64,000 nucleotides of DNA from CAIWTU01 sp035686205 (GCA_035686205.1 DASRZQ010000043.1:1-64000); one strand, 5' to 3'; counted from the first letter of the stretch, positions 33,681-42,318 are shown. Program-made: numbers and translations. Notes: generated from the sequence alone by a model not told the origin.

Positions 33681-33823
33681 TAATCGGTTGCGTTGGTTTG
33701 TTGGTTTATCGGTTTGTTGGTTTGTTGGTTTATTGGTTTGTTGGGTAAACAAATTCCAAGCAACCATCGATTTTCAACCAATCAACAAACAGACTAACCA
33801 ACTAACAAATCAACCAATCAACG
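33681..33823. repeat. low-complexity imperfect inverted repeat (TTGGTTTGTTGG units)
   Basis: The left half (about 33681-33745) repeats GGTTTGTTGGTTTAT-like units four or five times. The right half (about 33775-33823) carries the complement (AACCAATCAACAAAC, AACCAACTAACAAATC). The two arms would pair imperfectly over some 50 bases around a 30-base centre. It fills most of the 33590-33845 gap between serA and aguB. It is not protein-coding and resembles a decaying repeat or long hairpin. Confidence 0.65.
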
Positions 33824-33845
33824 AGCTCCTTCCGCCTTCAATAAT

Positions 33846-34730
33846 TCAATCCCGGTAACGTTTCACGAGGTCATGATATGCGTCGATCCTCCTGTCGCGG
33901 AGAAACGGCCATATCCTGCGCACCTCTTCGCTTCTTCGGAGATCTATTTCGGCAATAACAAGCTCTTCCCTGTCCGTGCAGGCGCGTCCCAGGAATTCCC
34001 CCTGACTTCCAGCCACAAAACTGTTGCCCCAGAACTGTATCCCGTTGTCGACCGTGGAGGGAGCCGGCTCGAATCCGACCCTGTTGGCGCTGACCACCGG
34101 AATGCCGTTGGCTACCGCATGGGACCGCTGGATTGTGATCCATGCGTCAAGCTGGCGCTGCTTTTCTTCTTCGCTATCCATGGGGTCCCATCCAATGGCC
34201 GTTGGGTAGACGAGTACCTGTGCGCCTGCCAGCGCCATGAGTCTTGCGGCTTCGGGATACCACTGGTCCCAGCAGACCAGCACGCCGAGCCTTCCCGCCG
34301 AAGTGGTGACGGGGTTGAAGCCCAGGTCGCCGGGGGTGAAATAGAATTTTTCATAATAGGCGGGGTCGTCGGGAATATGCATTTTCCTGTAAGTCCCTGC
34401 AATTGTCCCGTCTTTTTCGAAAACAACCGCGGTGTTGTGGTACAGCCCGGGGGCGCGTTTTTCGAAAATCGATGCTACCAGCACAATGCCGCATTCTCTT
34501 GCCACGGAACCAAGCAGTTCCGTCGACGGTCCGGGAACCGTCTCCGCCATGTCGAAATTGCCCGTGTCTTCGGACTGGCAAAAATACGGTCCTGAGTGCA
34601 GTTCCTGGAGAACCGCGATATTTGCGCCTTTTCCGGCCGCCTCGCGAATTCGCGCGATACTCTTTGACAGGTTTGAACCCTTGTCGGTTCCGCAGCTTTG
34701 CTGCACGAGCGCAACCTTTATCACGTTCAT
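33846..34730 (-). CDS. aguB: N-carbamoylputrescine amidase
   Basis: Nitrilase-superfamily enzyme splitting N-carbamoylputrescine to putrescine, ammonia and CO2. The 294 residues show the catalytic triad Glu43 (LQELHSGPYF), Lys116 (YRKMHIPDDP) and Cys153 (LVCWDQWYPE), each in the form typical of AguB, not of general amidases. The start ATG at 34730 overlaps the aguA stop in a four-base ATGA junction, so the two are coupled. An upstream start at 34766 is inside aguA. With AguA it completes agmatine to putrescine. Confidence 0.93.
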   Translation of the reverse strand: MNVIKVALVQQSCGTDKGSNLSKSIARIREAAGKGANIAVLQELHSGPYFCQSEDTGNFDMAETVPGPSTELLGSVARECGIVLVASIFEKRAPGLYHNTAVVFEKDGTIAGTYRKMHIPDDPAYYEKFYFTPGDLGFNPVTTSAGRLGVLVCWDQWYPEAARLMALAGAQVLVYPTAIGWDPMDSEEEKQRQLDAWITIQRSHAVANGIPVVSANRVGFEPAPSTVDNGIQFWGNSFVAGSQGEFLGRACTDREELVIAEIDLRRSEEVRRIWPFLRDRRIDAYHDLVKRYRD

Positions 34731-35761
34731 GTCAGAACCCCCTTCGGAACCTGCATTGTCACGCAATGCAGCGATCCGTGTTGCAGTATCAGCGGCAGGC
34801 AGTCCACCCCGATAACAGAACGCCCCGGGTACACATCGCGTATTATATCGAGTGCCGCTCCATCCGCCTTATCCCGGTAGGTAGGCACGAGCACCGCGCC
34901 GTTAATGACGAGAAAATTTGCGTATGTCGCCGGAAGTCTTTCTCCGTCGTCGTCAAATACCGGTGAAGGCAAAGGGATAGATTCAATGCGGTATCGTGAC
35001 CCGTCCCTTGTTCTGAAGGCATGAAGCTCGTTTTCCATGTTCAGAAATGCCTGATAATGCTCATCACCGGTGTCATCGGTTTTTATATGCAGAATGGTGT
35101 TGTGGGGACAAAGCCGCGCCAGCGTGTCTATATGTGAATCGGTATCGTCTCCGGCCAGAAATCCGTGGTTAAGCCAAAGAAAATGGTCTGCCCCGAAATA
35201 CTCCGAGAACCGGGCCTCTATCCCGTCTTTGTCCAGGTGAGGATTCCGGTTCGGGCTGAGAAGACATTGCGCGGTGGTAAGCATCGTACCCTGCCCGTCG
35301 CTTTCGATGCTACCCCCCTCCAGGACCATATCGGCCTTCAGAAGTGGTGTCGACCCGAAAACGCCGGCCTTGTGGAGCCGGGAAGTTACTAGGTTATCTT
35401 TATCCGCCGCGAATTTGAGTCCCCAGCCGTTGAATCCGAAATCCAGAAGAAGCGGCGTCTCGTTTTCCAGAACGGTGATCGGCCCGAAGTCGCGCGACCA
35501 GGTGTCGTTCGTTTCCAGTCGAATGATCCTGATCCTGTCCTGTTCCGCGGATGTTCTTTCAAGTACCAGTCTCACCGCATCCGGGTCGGGAGCAACAACA
35601 ATAACCTGTTCAAATTTGCTCACATGTGCAGTTATTTCGGCAAATACCGGTTCCACCAGGGATAGAACAGGTCGCCAGTCGCTGAACCCGTGAGGCCAGG
35701 CAATGATGATCCCGTCCTGGTCTTCCCATTCGGCAGGTAATCTTCTATTAAGGTTTAACAT
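34727..35761 (-). CDS. aguA: agmatine deiminase
   Basis: Converts agmatine to N-carbamoylputrescine and ammonia. About 344 residues of the guanidino-group-modifying fold: RRLPAEWEDQDGI..AWPH at the N-terminus, TNDTWSRDFGPI near 90-101 with catalytic Asp, LEGGSIE.DG near 150, His and Asp in the GDDTDSHID segment near 205, and the nucleophile Cys333 in SLHCVTMQ close to the C-terminus. ATG 35761 is chosen because it begins at the conserved core; the frame extends to 35878 without homology-like sequence. Putrescine supply is the likely role; arginine decarboxylase is not in the window. Confidence 0.92.
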   Translation of the reverse strand: MLNLNRRLPAEWEDQDGIIIAWPHGFSDWRPVLSLVEPVFAEITAHVSKFEQVIVVAPDPDAVRLVLERTSAEQDRIRIIRLETNDTWSRDFGPITVLENETPLLLDFGFNGWGLKFAADKDNLVTSRLHKAGVFGSTPLLKADMVLEGGSIESDGQGTMLTTAQCLLSPNRNPHLDKDGIEARFSEYFGADHFLWLNHGFLAGDDTDSHIDTLARLCPHNTILHIKTDDTGDEHYQAFLNMENELHAFRTRDGSRYRIESIPLPSPVFDDDGERLPATYANFLVINGAVLVPTYRDKADGAALDIIRDVYPGRSVIGVDCLPLILQHGSLHCVTMQVPKGVLT

Positions 35762-36163
35762 ATTGACCGGAAAGAATAAGTTGAGATAGCTGAACGAACA
35801 CCACTGCGGCTGCTGGGAAATTTGGAGCTTGTCGTTAAATAAGCAAGCAGGTCCTGCATCCCGTCTTCCGCCTGCCAAAGTTGTACGGCGCGCAGGTCAC
35901 GCCGTCTTTGACCTGTCCTCAATCGTCCAGGCCAAACCGGCATAAATCCGGGCGCGGTCCTTCGAAACGTTATTTGCAAACAAGCTCTTAATGGCCGGAA
36001 CGTGACGATTACATTCATATTTATATAGCATACAGGTTTTGAAAACTGAATCTAAATATTTACATTAAAATGCTAAAGAATGAGTGGATAGCCACCGAAT
36101 AGAATAATTGAAGCACAATGTGCCGGAGGGGTTTTATATTTAGGAAGAAAAACGTTGAATTTG
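35762..36163. other. gene-free gap before the signalling island
   Basis: About 400 bases between divergent aguA and the histidine-kinase gene (the gap continues to 36313 past the promoter listed next). Open frames here are short, lack ribosome sites and show no recognisable motif. The stretch from about 36010 is A/T-rich. Nothing else structured was seen. Confidence 0.5.
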
Positions 36164-36181
36164 CTTGGCAGGATAATTGCT
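36164..36181 (+). promoter_or_regulatory. sigma-54-like promoter before the histidine kinase
   Basis: CTTGGCAGG-ATAA-TTGCT: the -24 GG and -12 GC dinucleotides are ten bases apart and match YTGGCACG-N4-TTGCW except C to G in the -24 box. Predicted start of transcription near 36192, about 120 bases before the kinase ATG at 36314. No activator-binding sites could be named. Confidence 0.6.
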
Positions 36182-36313
36182 CAACACATTTGATTTAGTG
36201 AAAGAGATTCAGCCTTTGAAAACGGCCATAATTTACCGGGCCTGACGACGAAATAATCAGTCCACGTCATTTTATCCAAATTGAAAACAGCGGACAAAGG
36301 GGAATTGAGAGTG

Positions 36314-37390
36314 ATGGCTAAACTTCTTGCAGCTGCCGGTACGGGTGAAAATCTTTACTACTTCAATGCAATGGAAACCATGCCGATGAGCGAGACTCTT
36401 GTTGATAATTTGTCGGTTGGCGTCATTTTTACCGACAGGACCGGAATTTTGACATACCTTAACAAAAAGGCCGAGCTTATTTTCCAGATAGACAAAAAAA
36501 CGGTAATCGGCAAGCGTATTGATATGCTTCCTCTAAAGACAACGATATACAAGGCGATGAGCGAAAATTGCCGCGATTGCCCGGTGGAAATGAATATCCT
36601 GGGAAGAGGAGTGATCATTAAATCTACGGAGGTCAGGAACTCCGATGGATGGATATTGGGAGAAATAACGGAACTGCGCGATGTAACGGCTGAAAAAAAG
36701 GAAAAGCGGCAGAGGGAGGAATTTGTGGCGATGATGACCCATGACCTCAAATCGCCGCTTATGGTGATGCTGGGTCATGTGCAGGCCATGAAGCTTGGTC
36801 TGTACGGCGACATCGATCACCAGTTCCGGTCTTCTATCGAAGAAATAGAACGCAGCGGCCTCAATCTCGGCTCGATGCTTGAAAACGTGCTTGATATTTA
36901 TCGCCTGGAAACCGGGTTGATCCGTATAGACAGGAAGTTGACCGATATAGGGGGAATCCTTGAGAGCTGCCGACGTGATTTCATGCTGCAAGCCGAAGAT
37001 GGCGGTATCGAGCTGAATCTTGACGTAGAGGAATCGATAACTCAAGTTTTTATGGACGGCAAGCAATTGAAAAGGGTTTTTGCGAATCTGTTGGGAAATG
37101 CGATCAAGTTCACCCCCAGAGGCGGCAGGGTTTCCGTCGAGGCAGGGATGAATGGGGAAATGCTTCACGTTACAGTAAAAGATACGGGCATTGGCATCCC
37201 GGAGAAAGATATATCAAGGGTGTTCAATAAATACTTCCGGTCGGGCAATGCCTCGGGCTTCAAGGGAACCGGCCTGGGCCTCGCCATTAGCAAGGCAATC
37301 GTCGAGGCGCACGGGGGGATAATTGAAGTGGAAAGCATACAGGACCTGGGCACCATTTTTATCTTGAAGATTCCCATTCATGCCTGCTGA
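36314..37390 (+). CDS. PAS-domain sensor histidine kinase
   Basis: A 358-residue soluble kinase with no membrane helix. A PAS domain spans about 25-125 (DNLSVGVIFTDRTGILTYLNKKAE), with CRDCP at 86-90 that could bind a metal or sense redox. The HisKA phospho-acceptor is His143 in MTHDLKSPL. The ATP-binding domain has NLLGNAIKFTP, DTGIGIPEKD and GTGLGLAISK. The ATG at 36314 is preferred to TTG 36281 for its ribosome site (GGGG/GAGAG). No cognate NtrC-type regulator is adjacent; the nearest response regulator is the CheY at 37836. Promoter is sigma-54-like. Confidence 0.85.
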   Translation: MAKLLAAAGTGENLYYFNAMETMPMSETLVDNLSVGVIFTDRTGILTYLNKKAELIFQIDKKTVIGKRIDMLPLKTTIYKAMSENCRDCPVEMNILGRGVIIKSTEVRNSDGWILGEITELRDVTAEKKEKRQREEFVAMMTHDLKSPLMVMLGHVQAMKLGLYGDIDHQFRSSIEEIERSGLNLGSMLENVLDIYRLETGLIRIDRKLTDIGGILESCRRDFMLQAEDGGIELNLDVEESITQVFMDGKQLKRVFANLLGNAIKFTPRGGRVSVEAGMNGEMLHVTVKDTGIGIPEKDISRVFNKYFRSGNASGFKGTGLGLAISKAIVEAHGGIIEVESIQDLGTIFILKIPIHAC

Positions 37391-37556
37391 TTTCAGAAAA
37401 CGAAATCCAGCCTTTCGGGTTGAATTGCGGCAGCACATAAACATGAACAGCCGAAGAGACACCACCTCTGAAACAAAAAGGGTTAAAGTTATTGTCGGAT
37501 ACCGCGATAAGAATTTAAAAAAACAAATTATTACTTAAGAGAAAGAATTTTCAAAG

Positions 37557-37796
37557 ATGAATTATGAAAACGACAACAGAATAGACCGCGACGCGATCAG
37601 GGGGATCGAAGACGCAGTGGATACGGCCAACATGCTGTTGCTCGATCAGTTAATACGAAATTGCGCGGCGGATCAGGAATTATTGGATTCGCATCCGGAA
37701 AACGGTAAAGCCATGAAGAAAACGGCTGAACGTGTTTTCTTCGCAACTGGAATGATCGGAAGAATGATGAGCGATTTGAGGTTCAGGGCAAATTAA
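37557..37796 (+). CDS. 79-residue helical protein of unknown function
   Basis: Small acidic N-terminal, basic C-terminal protein with predicted helices and no Cys pair, signal or membrane segment beyond Cys41. I do not recognise it. A weak ribosome site (AAGAAAG region) precedes the ATG. It lies between the histidine kinase (166 bases upstream) and the CheY gene (39 bases downstream) on the same strand, so it probably belongs to this signalling unit and might be an adaptor. Coding potential is supported by position and length only. Confidence 0.55.
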   Translation: MNYENDNRIDRDAIRGIEDAVDTANMLLLDQLIRNCAADQELLDSHPENGKAMKKTAERVFFATGMIGRMMSDLRFRAN

Positions 37797-37835
37797 GGAT
37801 AAAAAAAGCAAAACAGTAAAGGGGGAAGAAAAAGA

Positions 37836-38198
37836 ATGCCTAACATTTTGATAGTAGATGATTCGTCCACCATGAGGAAAATTATTTCCCGCTCTTTGCG
37901 GCAGGCAGGCCTGGCCGTGGATGAGATATTTGAAGCAGGCGACGGCATTGAAGGGCTGAACGTTCTCGGCGGCAATAGTGTCGACCTCATTCTGTCGGAT
38001 ATAAATATGCCGAACATGGACGGTCTGGAATTCATAAAGCAGGTAAGGGCAAACGGCAAAACCGTTCCGATCGTGATGATAACCACGGAAGGGGGCGAAG
38101 ATATTCTCAAGGAAGCAATTGCCAGCGGCGCGAGCGACAGCATCAAAAAGCCTTTCACTCCCGACCAGCTCGGTCAGAAACTTGGAGGGCTGTTATGA
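37836..38198 (+). CDS. cheY: CheY-like single-domain response regulator
   Basis: A 120-residue receiver with all phosphorylation residues: Asp8/Asp9 (VDDSS), phospho-acceptor Asp55 (LSDINMPNMDG), Thr83 (MITTEGG) and Lys105 (KKPF). The SDINMPNMDG and TTEGG wording is that of chemotaxis CheY. It overlaps the next gene, a CheX phosphatase, by four bases (ATGA), which pairs signal and signal remover. No cheA is in the window, so the donor could be the kinase at 36314 or a CheA elsewhere. Output is probably the flagellar switch FliM/FliN encoded 16 kb downstream. Confidence 0.92.
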   Translation: MPNILIVDDSSTMRKIISRSLRQAGLAVDEIFEAGDGIEGLNVLGGNSVDLILSDINMPNMDGLEFIKQVRANGKTVPIVMITTEGGEDILKEAIASGASDSIKKPFTPDQLGQKLGGLL

Positions 38199-38707
38199 CT
38201 TTGAATGAAGCCGTAATTGAATCGGTGCATCTGACGGAAGCGGAAATGGCGAAATACGTAATAGATGCGACAAAAGAAGTTTTTTCAACCATGGTGATGA
38301 TGAACGTTGATGACAGCTTCCCGCTGCGTGAGCCGGTTACGAAATTCTCCTGCAGCATCACGGGCATGGTCGGTCTCGTAGGGACGTATTCGGGTGTGCT
38401 GTCCATCCATTGTCCCCGGCCGCTTGCCCTGAAGATAACTTCGAATATGCTGGGGATGGAAGTTGAAGAAGCCGGTGAAGCCGAGGAGGACGTGAACGAC
38501 GCGCTGGGCGAGATCGCTAACATGCTCGGGGGACAGGTGAAAATGGTGCTGTCCAAGGGCGGGATGGATATGAATATTTCAATCCCCACAATCATTTCCG
38601 GGGAAGAATACACTATCAACTCAATGGCTGAAAGCGACTGTGTCATAATTCCCTTCGATACCGGTGAAGAAAAATTTCTAGTAAGCCTGAAACTGAAAAA
38701 AGAATAA
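38195..38707 (+). CDS. cheX: CheX-family chemotaxis phosphatase
   Basis: A 170-residue protein of the CheC/CheX/FliY phosphatase family that dephosphorylates CheY-P. The single active-site helix has the E-x-x-N signature in DALGEIANMLGGQ near 106-118, as in CheX rather than the two-helix CheC. The flanking GLVGTYSGVLSIHCPRPLALKITSNMLG region fits the fold. Start ATG overlaps cheY by four bases and it ends 10 bases before the CheX-receiver fusion, so the three are one operon. Confidence 0.88.
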   Translation: MTLNEAVIESVHLTEAEMAKYVIDATKEVFSTMVMMNVDDSFPLREPVTKFSCSITGMVGLVGTYSGVLSIHCPRPLALKITSNMLGMEVEEAGEAEEDVNDALGEIANMLGGQVKMVLSKGGMDMNISIPTIISGEEYTINSMAESDCVIIPFDTGEEKFLVSLKLKKE

Positions 38708-38717
38708 AACATTAATT

Positions 38718-39746
38718 ATGACGGAATTCAATACACTGCAAAAACTGATAAAACAGTCCCTGCGGCAGTCGGCCGAGGAAAGCAGCATGCTCCTCGGGCA
38801 GGAGCTGACCCTGCAGGATACCGATTTCATCAATACGAACAAGATGACGTATTTCAGCGATATGGAAGACTCATCCTTTGTGGTGGACGTGGAATCGAGG
38901 GAAGATTATCCCGGCTGCTTTTATATGGTCTTTCCGCTGAGGGACGCCATTGCCATGAGCGGGATATTGCTTGGCATTCCCCCGGCAAGGATATCGGAAA
39001 AGAAGAAGCTCCTTATCCTTGAAGCGGACGATATAGATGCCTTTTCCGAAATAGCAAACCAGATAATCGGTTCTTTCAATACGGTGTTCCAGCCGGCGTT
39101 GCCCCGGAAGGTGCATCTGAAGCAGTTGCCGCCCGCGAAATTCATCCCGCAAGTCGACAAAGTCACGGAGGAAAAGCCGGTTCCGGATGGCGAGTACCTC
39201 CTGTGCCGGACGAATATTGAACTGACGGGACATGAGATGGACCGCATCGACCTGCTCATTTCCCTCGAACTTGCAAACATGTTTGACCCCCAGCAAACCG
39301 CGGAAACTGCTGACAGCGGTGATGAGATCGAATCCGGGGATGTCCGGACCGACGATTGCGTCCCCGTCGAATCGCAAAACCGCTCCGTTCTTATTATCGA
39401 AGACAATGCCGAGGAACTGGCAAAAGCCGAGAAGTTGCTGGCCGAACGCGGTTTTTCAACGGTAACCGCGGCGCTCAACGCGAACATAGCCGAGCTGCTG
39501 GAGCGGCAGCCGGTCAAAGCGGTGGTGCTGGGCATCGGCAGGGGCAATGAGCGGGAGTTCTCCATCTGCAACCGCATTAATGCGGTCTGCGAACGGTATT
39601 CGCTCCCGATAATCATGTCCGCAAGCCAATGGACCAGGACCGGCGTCCTGAAAGCCGTGAAACACGGCGCCCGCGGCATACTCATCAAACCTTACGATGC
39701 GGACGAACTGATCGAGAAGTTGGGCAAGTTCCTGCATGCGGCGTAA
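38718..39746 (+). CDS. CheX-like domain fused to a receiver without phospho-acceptor Asp
   Basis: A 342-residue two-domain protein. Residues 1-190 look like a CheX/CheC-type domain with the E-x-x-N pair at Glu111/Asn114 (SEIANQIIG). Residues 222-342 are a receiver: acidic pair Glu228/Asp229 (IIEDN), Ser301 at the Thr site and Lys324 (IKPYDADE) are kept. The position of the phospho-acceptor Asp is Gly272 (VVLGIG). The receiver therefore cannot be phosphorylated in the usual way and probably acts as a docking or dimerisation part. It follows cheX by 10 bases. Function inferred only from fold. Confidence 0.78.
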   Translation: MTEFNTLQKLIKQSLRQSAEESSMLLGQELTLQDTDFINTNKMTYFSDMEDSSFVVDVESREDYPGCFYMVFPLRDAIAMSGILLGIPPARISEKKKLLILEADDIDAFSEIANQIIGSFNTVFQPALPRKVHLKQLPPAKFIPQVDKVTEEKPVPDGEYLLCRTNIELTGHEMDRIDLLISLELANMFDPQQTAETADSGDEIESGDVRTDDCVPVESQNRSVLIIEDNAEELAKAEKLLAERGFSTVTAALNANIAELLERQPVKAVVLGIGRGNEREFSICNRINAVCERYSLPIIMSASQWTRTGVLKAVKHGARGILIKPYDADELIEKLGKFLHAA

Positions 39747-40115
39747 TACCCAGTCAAAATAACGTCTTCAAACCACCAATTATTTGACTCCATTCAAAAA
39801 TGCTTTCTGTACCCTACAGCTCAAAATCTGAAATTCAGCCTGGCGCAAAACAGCGTTGAACATAGCAAACAACCTATTGCAAGCTATAACGTCAGCGAAG
39901 TTGCATCAGCATTCTACTCATTCGGCTTCAGGCGTCACGAATTCAGTAATACATCGAAATATTCTTTCTGCCGACTAATGTCATTTTCCAATCCGAGTTT
40001 ATCCCGCTTTTGCACGCAACTTTCACCGTACACGCCCAATTCCAAAAAACGCGATATGGCTGTTTTGAATTATTTGCTCCTTTAAGGCTCTGCGCGAGCA
40101 AATGGCTTTTGCCGG
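39747..40115. other. gene-free gap after the CheX-receiver gene
   Basis: About 370 bases with no credible frame; an open stretch at 40010-40198 lacks a ribosome site and overlaps the promoter below. No terminator-quality hairpin was seen. Confidence 0.5.
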
Positions 40116-40131
40116 CGGCACGGCTTTTGCC
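40115..40131 (+). promoter_or_regulatory. sigma-54-like promoter before the secreted TPR gene
   Basis: GCGGCACG-GCTT-TTGCC matches YTGGCACG-N4-TTGCW except T to C at the -24 box and the last base. GG and GC are ten bases apart. Predicted start near 40142, about 40 bases before the ATG at 40183. The site lies in a local direct repeat (GGCTTTTGCC twice, 17 bases apart), so chance is a possibility. Confidence 0.5.
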
Positions 40132-40182
40132 ATGTAACGGAATGGATAATAACGCGCCACGGAATGTGCGGAGAACCTATAC

Positions 40183-42318
40183 ATGTGCAACGGCCTAAAT
40201 CAAGTAAAATCGGCATTCAACTGCCGGTCCGTTTTGCTGAAGTTCTGCTTGAGGGTATTTCCCGTCTTGTTCTGTGTCTGCTGCGCGCGAAACGCGTTGG
40301 CGGACATACGGAATTTCATGTGCAGAATCGAGGTCAAACCCGGTACGACCCATACCCGCATAGCATTCAAACTGGAAAAGGAAGGTGACTACTATCTATC
40401 GACCCTGTCCGATAATCGACTAAGCATAACTTTTCCGGGGACATTGTCGTCGCAGTTCCGCAAGTTGCAGTCGTATTCCGATTCAAAAATCGAAAAAATT
40501 TCTTTTCGCCGACGGAACGGCGATTTTACCGTTATTGTCGCCATGAAGGGAAAAGATACCGGTTACAGACTGATATCGCCGGTCCGGCAAAACCTCGTGA
40601 CACTGGATGTGGGTACGGGTATTAAGCAATATGTTCACGAACCGGTTGCGCCTGGAAGGGAGAAAATATGGAGTGGTACGGAAAGGCTGATACGTGAATT
40701 CGAACCGCCGGTAAGGCCTGACGTACCGTTCATACCCAGCGACGGCATACTGCTCCGGAAAATGATGCCTGGGCCGGATGTGAAGCTGTTTCTCAATGGA
40801 GAAGCCGCGATCTACAAGGAAAAACCCTCGGAGGCCGAAGAGATTTTTCGGCGATTTATCGACAGGGAAACCCCAGTGAAAGCGATGGCTCTTTTCAGAC
40901 TCGGGGAAGCGCTGTGCATGATGCAGAAATACAATGAAGCGCTTTCATTTTTTCGCGAAGGGGAAAAACTTTGTCCGGAGTACATCGTACGGAATCCGTC
41001 AGCAATTTTTTATTATGCGGACTGCCTGGCCAGGGAAGGCGATTTAGAAGCGGGACGAAAGATTTTGGCCAGACTTGTCATCGGTTTGTCGGGAACGGAT
41101 CACGCGCCGTCGTTGCTGGTTCGTCTTGCCGACATGTACAGGCACGCGGGACGCGATAAAGAAGCTCTTTGCATTTACCGGAACATTGAGACCAATTTTC
41201 CCCGAACCAGGGCCTTCAACAGCGCCAGAATGAGGATGTGCGACAGGGATTTTTTCAATGTCAACAGCGTAACCTGTCAGGCGCTGATAGGTAAATACAG
41301 GAGTATCTGCGCAACTGCATCGGATCAGGTCCTGCAGGACGAATCCATGTTCAAGGCAGCCCTGCTGGAGGCATTATACCGAACGCCAAGTGTTGCGGTT
41401 GAATCTGTTTCCGAATATGAAAAGAAATTCCCACGCGGAATTTTCAGCAATGTAGCAAAATCAATTCACGAGGATTTGCTTGTCGATCTTTTCCACGAAC
41501 TGAAGGCGGAAAATGACTGTTCGGGATTGCTGGCGATGATCGGCAAAAACATGAATCGTCTGGAGAAATGCCTTGGCGAAGAAGGCTTCATCAAGTTCAT
41601 TTCAAAGTGTTATGTCGAGCGGGGAATGACCCGGCAGGAACTGACACTGTTTACCCAACTGGCGGACAGTGAATGGGCGGCGGCCTCGGCCCCGTTCATT
41701 TACAGCCGGATTCTCGATGACGCAATGGCCCTTGGAGAGAAATCGCTTGCCGAGGGCGCCGCCAGGGCATTCCTGCGAAAGTTCCCCGGGAATGAACTGG
41801 CATGGGGAGTGACCGAGCGGCTTGGAGAGATTTGCTACACGAACGGCAATATGCGGGATACTGTCGCCGTTCTGTCGTGTCTCCTGCAAAATGGCGCGCG
41901 CATTGAACGCCCCGAAAGCCTTTATTATCTGGGGAAAGCCGAGGAGAGCCTGCACAACACGGCAGGCGCAGGGAAGGCCATGGCGTTCTTTGTCGATCAG
42001 ATCAAAAAACGCGGGGCCGATTCTCCGTTCCAGGCTGATGCGTATATGGTGATGGCATCCGCAAGACTCGCGGGAGGGGACGGGAAAGGTGCCATGTCAT
42101 TGTACCGGGCCGGTTACGCGGTTTCGGGCGGTGAGTACCGGGACGCCTTTCTGTTCAAAATGGGCGATTTGTCAAGGCAGGAAGGAAATCTCGACGAGGC
42201 CCGCGACTTGTGGAAAAAAGTCGTAAAGGAAGGAAGCGACTCCCTCTGGAAAAAAATGGCTTCCGAAGAATTGGCTGATCTCGAGTGGCGTGCCAGATGG
42301 AAATATGGCGGAAAATAA
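40183..42318 (+). CDS. secreted TPR protein upstream of the flagellar cluster
   Basis: A 711-residue protein with an N-terminal signal peptide (hydrophobic core at about 20-38 ending ARNALA, cleavage near 41), predicting a periplasmic location. Residues 45-150 look like a beta-rich AMIN-type domain (HTRIAFKLEKEGDYYLS..DNRLSITFPG). From about 200 to the end are TPR-like repeats (AIYKEKPSEAEEIFRRFID, MMQKYNEALSFFREGEKL). It lies between the signalling genes and flgB, under its own sigma-54-like promoter. A role in flagellar assembly is an inference from position; similar TPR proteins sit before flgB in Geobacter-like bacteria. Confidence 0.75.
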   Translation: MCNGLNQVKSAFNCRSVLLKFCLRVFPVLFCVCCARNALADIRNFMCRIEVKPGTTHTRIAFKLEKEGDYYLSTLSDNRLSITFPGTLSSQFRKLQSYSDSKIEKISFRRRNGDFTVIVAMKGKDTGYRLISPVRQNLVTLDVGTGIKQYVHEPVAPGREKIWSGTERLIREFEPPVRPDVPFIPSDGILLRKMMPGPDVKLFLNGEAAIYKEKPSEAEEIFRRFIDRETPVKAMALFRLGEALCMMQKYNEALSFFREGEKLCPEYIVRNPSAIFYYADCLAREGDLEAGRKILARLVIGLSGTDHAPSLLVRLADMYRHAGRDKEALCIYRNIETNFPRTRAFNSARMRMCDRDFFNVNSVTCQALIGKYRSICATASDQVLQDESMFKAALLEALYRTPSVAVESVSEYEKKFPRGIFSNVAKSIHEDLLVDLFHELKAENDCSGLLAMIGKNMNRLEKCLGEEGFIKFISKCYVERGMTRQELTLFTQLADSEWAAASAPFIYSRILDDAMALGEKSLAEGAARAFLRKFPGNELAWGVTERLGEICYTNGNMRDTVAVLSCLLQNGARIERPESLYYLGKAEESLHNTAGAGKAMAFFVDQIKKRGADSPFQADAYMVMASARLAGGDGKGAMSLYRAGYAVSGGEYRDAFLFKMGDLSRQEGNLDEARDLWKKVVKEGSDSLWKKMASEELADLEWRARWKYGGK

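Noticed and set aside
33681..33823. CRISPR array
   Set aside because: Units are 8-15 bases, imperfect and without regular unique spacers, and there are no cas genes.
35755..36018. 87-residue minus-strand frame upstream of aguA
   Set aside because: No conserved motif or ribosome site; likely noncoding.
40010..40198. 62-residue frame before the secreted TPR gene
   Set aside because: No ribosome site and overlaps the sigma-54-like promoter and the true start of the TPR gene.
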